A DNA stretch of 64,000 nucleotides from Mycobacterium attenuatum. Lineage in GTDB: Bacteria > Actinomycetota > Actinomycetes > Mycobacteriales > Mycobacteriaceae. A program made the translations under genes and the position numbers. The notes beneath the pieces are model-generated. The model was not told the DNA's origin and made no database searches. It saw only the letters and a program-made list of their open reading frames with translations. The stretch's first letter is position 1; every line of letters begins with the position of its first letter. Of this stretch, positions 60,042-64,000 are shown one piece after another. The stretch covers positions 1 to 64,000 of the forward strand of contig NZ_UPHT01000107.1 in NCBI RefSeq assembly GCF_900566085.1. The letters run 5' to 3'.

Positions 60042-61520
60042 ATGACCGCAGCCGTGGGCCCCGGGTTGGCCTCGCTGAAGCGCAGCCGTTTGTTCGCCGG
60101 TCTCGACGATGACGCACTTGCGGCGATCGCCGCCAAAGTCAGCCTCGCCCGTTTCGCGGACGGCGAGTTCCTGTGCCGCGAAGGCGACGTGGGAGATCGG
60201 ATGTTTATCGTCAGCGCCGGGACCGTCGCGGTGGTGACGACGGGCGATCACGGGGTGCCGGTCACGCTCAACACCTGCGGGCCCGGCGATGTCATGGACA
60301 TGACCAGCATCTTCGAGGAAAAGGTGCGCTCAGCCAGTGTCATGGCGCGCGGCGCCGTGGAGGCGTGGACACTCGATGCCGGTGATTTCCGGTCGCTGCT
60401 CGTGTCGCATCCCCAACTGGCCACCGTTCTGTTCGCTGTGATGAGCCGGGACCTGCACCGGGCACGGTCGTTTACCCCGTCGTTGAGCTCCGGCGGAGCA
60501 GACACCCGTCTGAAGATTGCTTTTTTCGACAGCAAGCCGTACGTCGAAGCCTGCTTCCGCGATCACAACTGGCGCAATTACGCTCTGCAATTCTTCGAGA
60601 CCCGCCTGAGTTCCGACACCGTTGGCCTGTCCGCCGGTAGCGACGTCGTCTGTCCCTTTGTGAACGATCGGCTGGACGCCGCGGTTATCGAGGCACTGCG
60701 CGATTCGGGGGTACGCCTCATTGCCATGCGTTGCGCCGGTTACAACAACGTGGACCTCAAAGCCGCGGGCCGCCTGGGCGTCGGTGTAGTACACGTACCG
60801 GCGTACTCGCCCCACGCCGTCGCCGAACACGCCGCCGCGCTGCTGCTCACCCTCAACCGCAAGACACACCGCGCCTACATCCGCGTCCGGGAGGGGAACT
60901 TCTCGCTCGACGGTCTTGTGGGCACCGACCTCCACGGCAAGTGCGCCGGCGTCGTCGGCACCGGCAGAGTCGGCAAGTGCCTGATCAGAATTCTCCGCGG
61001 GTTCGGGATGCGGGTACTTGCCCACGACCCCGCTGTCGACGCGCAGTTCGCCGACGAGAACCGGATCGAGTACGTCCCGCTGCCGTACCTGCTATCGCAG
61101 GCCGACGTGATCAGCCTCCACGCGCCACTCACCTGCGACACACACCACCTCATCAACGCCGATACCATCGCGCGCATGAAGCGCGGCGTCATCCTCATCA
61201 ATACCAGTCGCGGCGCGCTCGTCGACTCGGTCGCACTCATCGAAGGCCTGAAATCCGGCATCGTCGGCGCCGCCGGTCTCGACGTGTACGAGGAAGAGGA
61301 GGCTTATTTCTTCGAGGATTTCTCCGCGGAGATCATGACCGACGACGTACTTGCACGCCTTATTAGTTTTGGCAACGTTCTCATCACCGGCCACCAGGCC
61401 TTCCTGACCTGGGAAGCTCTCGGCAATATCGCCGACATCACGTTCAATAACATCGCCGAATTCGTGGCCGGTCGCCGGGGCGCCGAACTGAGTAACGCGA
61501 TTCTTGTCAGCAGTTGCTGA
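60042..61520 (+). CDS. Cyclic-nucleotide-binding domain fused to D-lactate dehydrogenase-type 2-hydroxyacid dehydrogenase
   Basis: 492 residues. Residues 10-140 are a CRP-like cNMP-binding domain: SLKRSRLFAGLDDDALAAIA, CREGDVGDRMFIVSAGTVAV, then the binding cassette GPGDVMDMTSIFEEKVRSAS, where the base Arg (VRSAS) is kept but the usual FGE triplet reads VMD. There is no DNA-binding HTH. Residues 160-490 are a D-LDH (LdhA type): FDSKPYVEACFRDHNWRNYA, GVVGTGRVGKCLIRILRGFG for NAD, INTSRGALVDSVAL with the active-site Arg, GLDVYEEEEAYFFEDFS with Glu, and VLITGHQAFLTWEAL with the His. The reaction is pyruvate plus NADH to D-lactate (or the reverse). The fusion implies direct allosteric control by cAMP, as in mycobacterial cNMP-acetyltransferase fusions. 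Confidence 0.93.
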   Translation: MTAAVGPGLASLKRSRLFAGLDDDALAAIAAKVSLARFADGEFLCREGDVGDRMFIVSAGTVAVVTTGDHGVPVTLNTCGPGDVMDMTSIFEEKVRSASVMARGAVEAWTLDAGDFRSLLVSHPQLATVLFAVMSRDLHRARSFTPSLSSGGADTRLKIAFFDSKPYVEACFRDHNWRNYALQFFETRLSSDTVGLSAGSDVVCPFVNDRLDAAVIEALRDSGVRLIAMRCAGYNNVDLKAAGRLGVGVVHVPAYSPHAVAEHAAALLLTLNRKTHRAYIRVREGNFSLDGLVGTDLHGKCAGVVGTGRVGKCLIRILRGFGMRVLAHDPAVDAQFADENRIEYVPLPYLLSQADVISLHAPLTCDTHHLINADTIARMKRGVILINTSRGALVDSVALIEGLKSGIVGAAGLDVYEEEEAYFFEDFSAEIMTDDVLARLISFGNVLITGHQAFLTWEALGNIADITFNNIAEFVAGRRGAELSNAILVSSC

Positions 61521-61525
61521 GCGCG

Positions 61526-61554
61526 GTGGCGCCGTTGGGCCTTAGCAGCGCCAC
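61526..61554. terminator. Possible bidirectional terminator hairpin
   Basis: GTGGCGC (61526-61532) pairs with GCGCCAC (61548-61554) across a 15-nt loop, just past the lactate dehydrogenase stop and before the convergent protease gene's end at 61659. There is no U-tract, so it is weak evidence. Confidence 0.35.
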
Positions 61555-61658
61555 GGCCTGGCGCCGCACCCGTGTCCTTACAGCCAATCCCGGAATCCAC
61601 CGGTGCTCGGGATATTGGCGCGGCCACACTAACACCGGCACGACCTTCACCTGACCGG

Positions 61659-63608
61659 TCATGCGAGCAATGCGGGCAGCGGGACGTGCATCAATGCGCA
61701 TGCCGCGCGCAGGATTTCGGCCTCGGCCGTGGTCACGGTGCCGTCAGCGGTCACAGCCACGACCATCGCTTCCACCAGCGCTTGCTTAGCCTTGGGCGCC
61801 AGGCCGTCCAGTCCGGCCCAGCCTTGGTCGAGCGCCTGTTGCCACGTCATATCCCTCGGTTGAGCAGGCGCCGCGTCGGGGTACAGCCGGCGCAGCGCAC
61901 CGTCGTACGCCCGCCGAGCGGTCTCCTGGTCGCCGGCGCCGGCAACCGCGAGCGTGGCCAGCAGCGTCGTCACCGTCGGCCGCACCTGGTCCAGCGAGCC
62001 ATTGCCGACCTTGCTCCGGCGGTGCGGATTAGCCGCGTCCTGCAGGTAGCTCCAGACAAGGCGCGTCACGCCGTACTCAAACATCGACACCGAGCCGTCC
62101 GCGACGGCGAGCTCGTTGAGCACCGCCAACAGCGCGTCCCGGTACGCGGGCGGGTGGGCCGCGAGCTGCGGGACGGCCAGGTCGACCAGTGGTAGGCGTA
62201 GCTCGGCGGGCAACGCCGCCATGGTGTGCGCCAGCGCAGCAGCTGACTGCGCCTCGGCGGGTCCGAGCCGCTGCGCTACCGAGGCGAGCTGGCGGGCCTG
62301 CTGCGGATCGCCGGAACGGGCCAGCAGCAGCGCGATGATCGCGGCCGGGGCGGTGCTGGGCTGGGTGGCCAGGCGGCGCGCCTCTGGTGGGAGTGTGGCG
62401 TGCAGCGCCGCCCCGTGCAGCAGGTCGGCCTGGGTGAGGGTGCCGGCACGGTCGGCCACCTGCTCGGGATTGATGCTGCGTCGACCCGCCCCGCGCGGCC
62501 CTGTCGGCGCGGCGACCGGTTCGGCGCCCGCGCGTACCCCCGCCGCCCGTCCGACCGGGGCGAATCCGGCCATCGCATCCTCGGCGATCCCGTCGGGTAA
62601 CCGTTGGGCGTACCGCTGCTTCAGGTCGGCGATCTCACGCGGATCGAAGCTCGGGTCGAGCGCCTTGATCCGGTCCTCCAGCGGTGGATGCGTCGCGTAC
62701 CACGCGCGAAACGACCGACGGCCCTCGCCGAACAGCATATGGCTGACTTCAGTGGCGCTGCGGGCGTCACGCAGCGCCGACCCGGACGCGACGCCCGCAA
62801 TCTTCTTCAGCGCCCCGACCAGGCCGGCGGTCTGACGGGTGAACTGCACCGCGGAGGCGTCGGCCAGCCACTCGCGCTGGCGGGACACCGCCGCCTTGAT
62901 GATGTTGGCGAAGAACACCCCAATGAAGCCGAGCACCATCATCGCGAGCGCGACCATCCAGATCGGCGCGCCGTTCTTGGAACTGCTGCCGCGGCCGCCG
63001 CCAAACTGCAGAACCCGCATGCCAGTCAGGCCAATCAGCAGAATCCCATTCAACAGCCCGATCAGCCTGATGTTCAGCCGCATGTCGCCGTTGAGGATAT
63101 GACTGAACTCGTGGGCGATCACGCCTTGCAGCTCGTCGCGGTTGAGCTGGGCCAAGGCGCCGCTGGTCACCGTGATCGCCGCGTCGGCGGGCGTGAAACC
63201 GGCGGCAAACGCATTGATGCCAGGCTCCCCCGCCAGAACGAACAGGCGCGGCGCCGGCACCCCCGATGCCAGCGACATTTCCTCGACGATGTTGACCAGG
63301 CGGCGCAGCTGCGGGTCAGAACTCGTCGGGTCGACCTGGACGGCGCCCACCGAAGCGGCGACGGCCGCCCCGCCCTGCCGCAGCGCGACCGTCTTGGTGA
63401 TCATGCCGCCCGCGATGATCAGCAGCGTTACTGCCGTGACGCCGACGACGACGCCGAACACCGCTGAAGGGTCGGCCCTTTGGTAGGTCATCGCCACCGC
63501 GGCAGCGGCGTCGATGAAAGCAACCATTGCCACGACGGCGACGATGAACAGCAATACCAGCTTGAGGGTGCTGCTCCGGGCCGCGCGCTGGTGGTCGAAG
63601 AAGTTCAC
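61659..63608 (-). CDS. M48 family membrane metalloprotease (HtpX-like) with TerB-like C-terminal region
   Basis: 649 residues. There are two N-terminal helices (LKLVLLFIVAVVAMVAFIDA and VFGVVVGVTAVTLLIIAGGM), then the zinc motif QGVIAHEFSHILNGDMRLNI (HEFSH) near residue 170, two more helices, and the third-ligand region QREWLADASAVQFTRQTAGL with Glu. HPPLEDRIKALDP closes the peptidase. HtpX-type proteases degrade damaged membrane proteins. Residues 350-649 are unlike HtpX. They are an Ala-rich helical region ending LVEAMVVAVTADGTVTTAEA, which resembles TerB-like/DUF533 tails. It lies 13 bp after the LemA gene on the same strand, a common LemA-protease pairing. Confidence 0.87.
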   Translation of the reverse strand: MNFFDHQRAARSSTLKLVLLFIVAVVAMVAFIDAAAAVAMTYQRADPSAVFGVVVGVTAVTLLIIAGGMITKTVALRQGGAAVAASVGAVQVDPTSSDPQLRRLVNIVEEMSLASGVPAPRLFVLAGEPGINAFAAGFTPADAAITVTSGALAQLNRDELQGVIAHEFSHILNGDMRLNIRLIGLLNGILLIGLTGMRVLQFGGGRGSSSKNGAPIWMVALAMMVLGFIGVFFANIIKAAVSRQREWLADASAVQFTRQTAGLVGALKKIAGVASGSALRDARSATEVSHMLFGEGRRSFRAWYATHPPLEDRIKALDPSFDPREIADLKQRYAQRLPDGIAEDAMAGFAPVGRAAGVRAGAEPVAAPTGPRGAGRRSINPEQVADRAGTLTQADLLHGAALHATLPPEARRLATQPSTAPAAIIALLLARSGDPQQARQLASVAQRLGPAEAQSAAALAHTMAALPAELRLPLVDLAVPQLAAHPPAYRDALLAVLNELAVADGSVSMFEYGVTRLVWSYLQDAANPHRRSKVGNGSLDQVRPTVTTLLATLAVAGAGDQETARRAYDGALRRLYPDAAPAQPRDMTWQQALDQGWAGLDGLAPKAKQALVEAMVVAVTADGTVTTAEAEILRAACALMHVPLPALLA

Positions 63609-63621
63609 GCCGATCGTTGCG

Positions 63622-64000
63622 TCAGAACTGGACCCGCGGCGCTTCGCGCATCTCAGGGCGATCCGGCGGGATCTCCAGCAGCGCTGCCGCGGTGAAGCCG
63701 AACATGCCCGCGTAGATGTTGCCCGGGAACGTTTCGCGGCGGTTGTTGTAGCTCATGACCGCGTCGTTGTAGGCCTGCCGGGAGAACGCCACCTTGTTCT
63801 CCGTCGAGGTCAACTCCTCCGAAAGTTGCATCATGGTCTGGTTGGCCTTGAGGTCGGGGTAGCTCTCGGCGACCGCGATGAGCCGGCCCAGCGCGCCGTC
63901 GAGCCGCTGCTGCCCGGCCGAGAGTTGTTGCATCGCAGCGGGATCCCCCGGGTTCGCCTGGGCCGCCGATAGACCCGCCATCGCCATGTTGCGGGCATTG
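63622..64000 (-). CDS. LemA family protein, C-terminal part (start outside window)
   Basis: The frame is open to the right edge of the window, so the N terminus (signal anchor) is not seen. The visible 125 residues show NARNMAMAGLSAAQANPGDP, then GALGRLIAVAESYPDLKANQ, then TMMQLSEELTSTENKVAFSR and QAYNDAVMSYNNRRETFPGN, the LemA core with its long antiparallel helices. LemA proteins are membrane-anchored helical proteins often encoded next to an M48 HtpX-type protease, as here. Their role is not well defined. Confidence 0.9.
   Translation of the reverse strand, partial: NARNMAMAGLSAAQANPGDPAAMQQLSAGQQRLDGALGRLIAVAESYPDLKANQTMMQLSEELTSTENKVAFSRQAYNDAVMSYNNRRETFPGNIYAGMFGFTAAALLEIPPDRPEMREAPRVQF

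Overview
The window is chromosomal DNA from a slow-growing Mycobacterium. The main evidence is a PE_PGRS-type glycine/asparagine-rich gene at the left edge, a very GC-rich coding style, two wax-ester/diacylglycerol acyltransferases, an F420/deazaflavin reductase, an LLM-type oxidoreductase and the nirA-cysH-che1 sulfite-assimilation block known from M. tuberculosis. Gene order is not that of M. tuberculosis across the whole window, so it is more likely a related environmental or opportunistic species. No tRNA, rRNA, CRISPR array or intact insertion sequence was recognised.

Layout. 1-2.3 kb: end of a PE_PGRS gene, then a decayed IS3-family transposase. 2.3-8.0 kb: FAD-linked glycolate-oxidase-like enzyme, threonine ammonia-lyase, FadD acyl-CoA synthetase and a lysophospholipid/MGAT-like acyltransferase. 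8.7-18.1 kb: two small secreted Excalibur-like proteins flanking a carbohydrate block made of a secreted GH92 mannosidase, a giant four-part fusion enzyme (FGGY kinase, 2-hydroxyacid dehydrogenase, SCP2-like domain, class II aldolase) and an aldehyde-dehydrogenase-like protein. 18.3-19.8 kb: a broken Ser/Thr protein kinase. 20.2-27.5 kb: DUF167 protein, epimerase, two WS/DGATs, a CMD-family protein, a deazaflavin-dependent reductase, a TetR regulator and a hydrolase-LuxR pseudogene. 27.8-32.5 kb: a five-gene operon (OsmC, two flavoproteins, MFS exporter, MaoC hydratase). 32.5-36.2 kb: a decayed accessory stretch with a VapBC pair, a palindromic repeat cluster, a TIGR03085-type pseudogene, a DUF4926-like gene without a normal start codon and an SCO6745-family gene.

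36.7-42.6 kb is the sulfur block: nirA, cysH and che1, followed by a divergent LysR gene and an fprA-ferredoxin pair. These plausibly form one physiological unit, with FprA and ferredoxin supplying electrons to the ferredoxin-dependent sulfite reductase and Che1 helping to make its siroheme. 42.7-49.5 kb: alpha/beta hydrolases, a second MGAT-like acyltransferase, a ClpX-zinc-finger/HTH protein, a tocopherol-cyclase-like protein, an acyl-CoA-dehydrogenase-fold flavoprotein and a DsbA-like protein. 49.6-54.3 kb: a secreted papain-fold-like protein convergent with a chagasin-like inhibitor lipoprotein, a protein with an extreme cysteine tail and a Na+/H+ antiporter. 54.6-59.6 kb: a second OsmC paralogue, a cytochrome P450 with its TetR gene, and a divergent LLM oxidoreductase pair. 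60.0-64.0 kb: a cyclic-nucleotide-binding domain fused to a D-lactate dehydrogenase, then an M48 protease and a LemA gene that runs off the window.

The most unusual items are the two fusion enzymes (11743-15597 and 60042-61520), the papain-like/chagasin pair, and the clustering of FprA and ferredoxin with sulfite reductase. All assignments were made by reading motifs. No database search was run, so orthology statements come from memory of the families.
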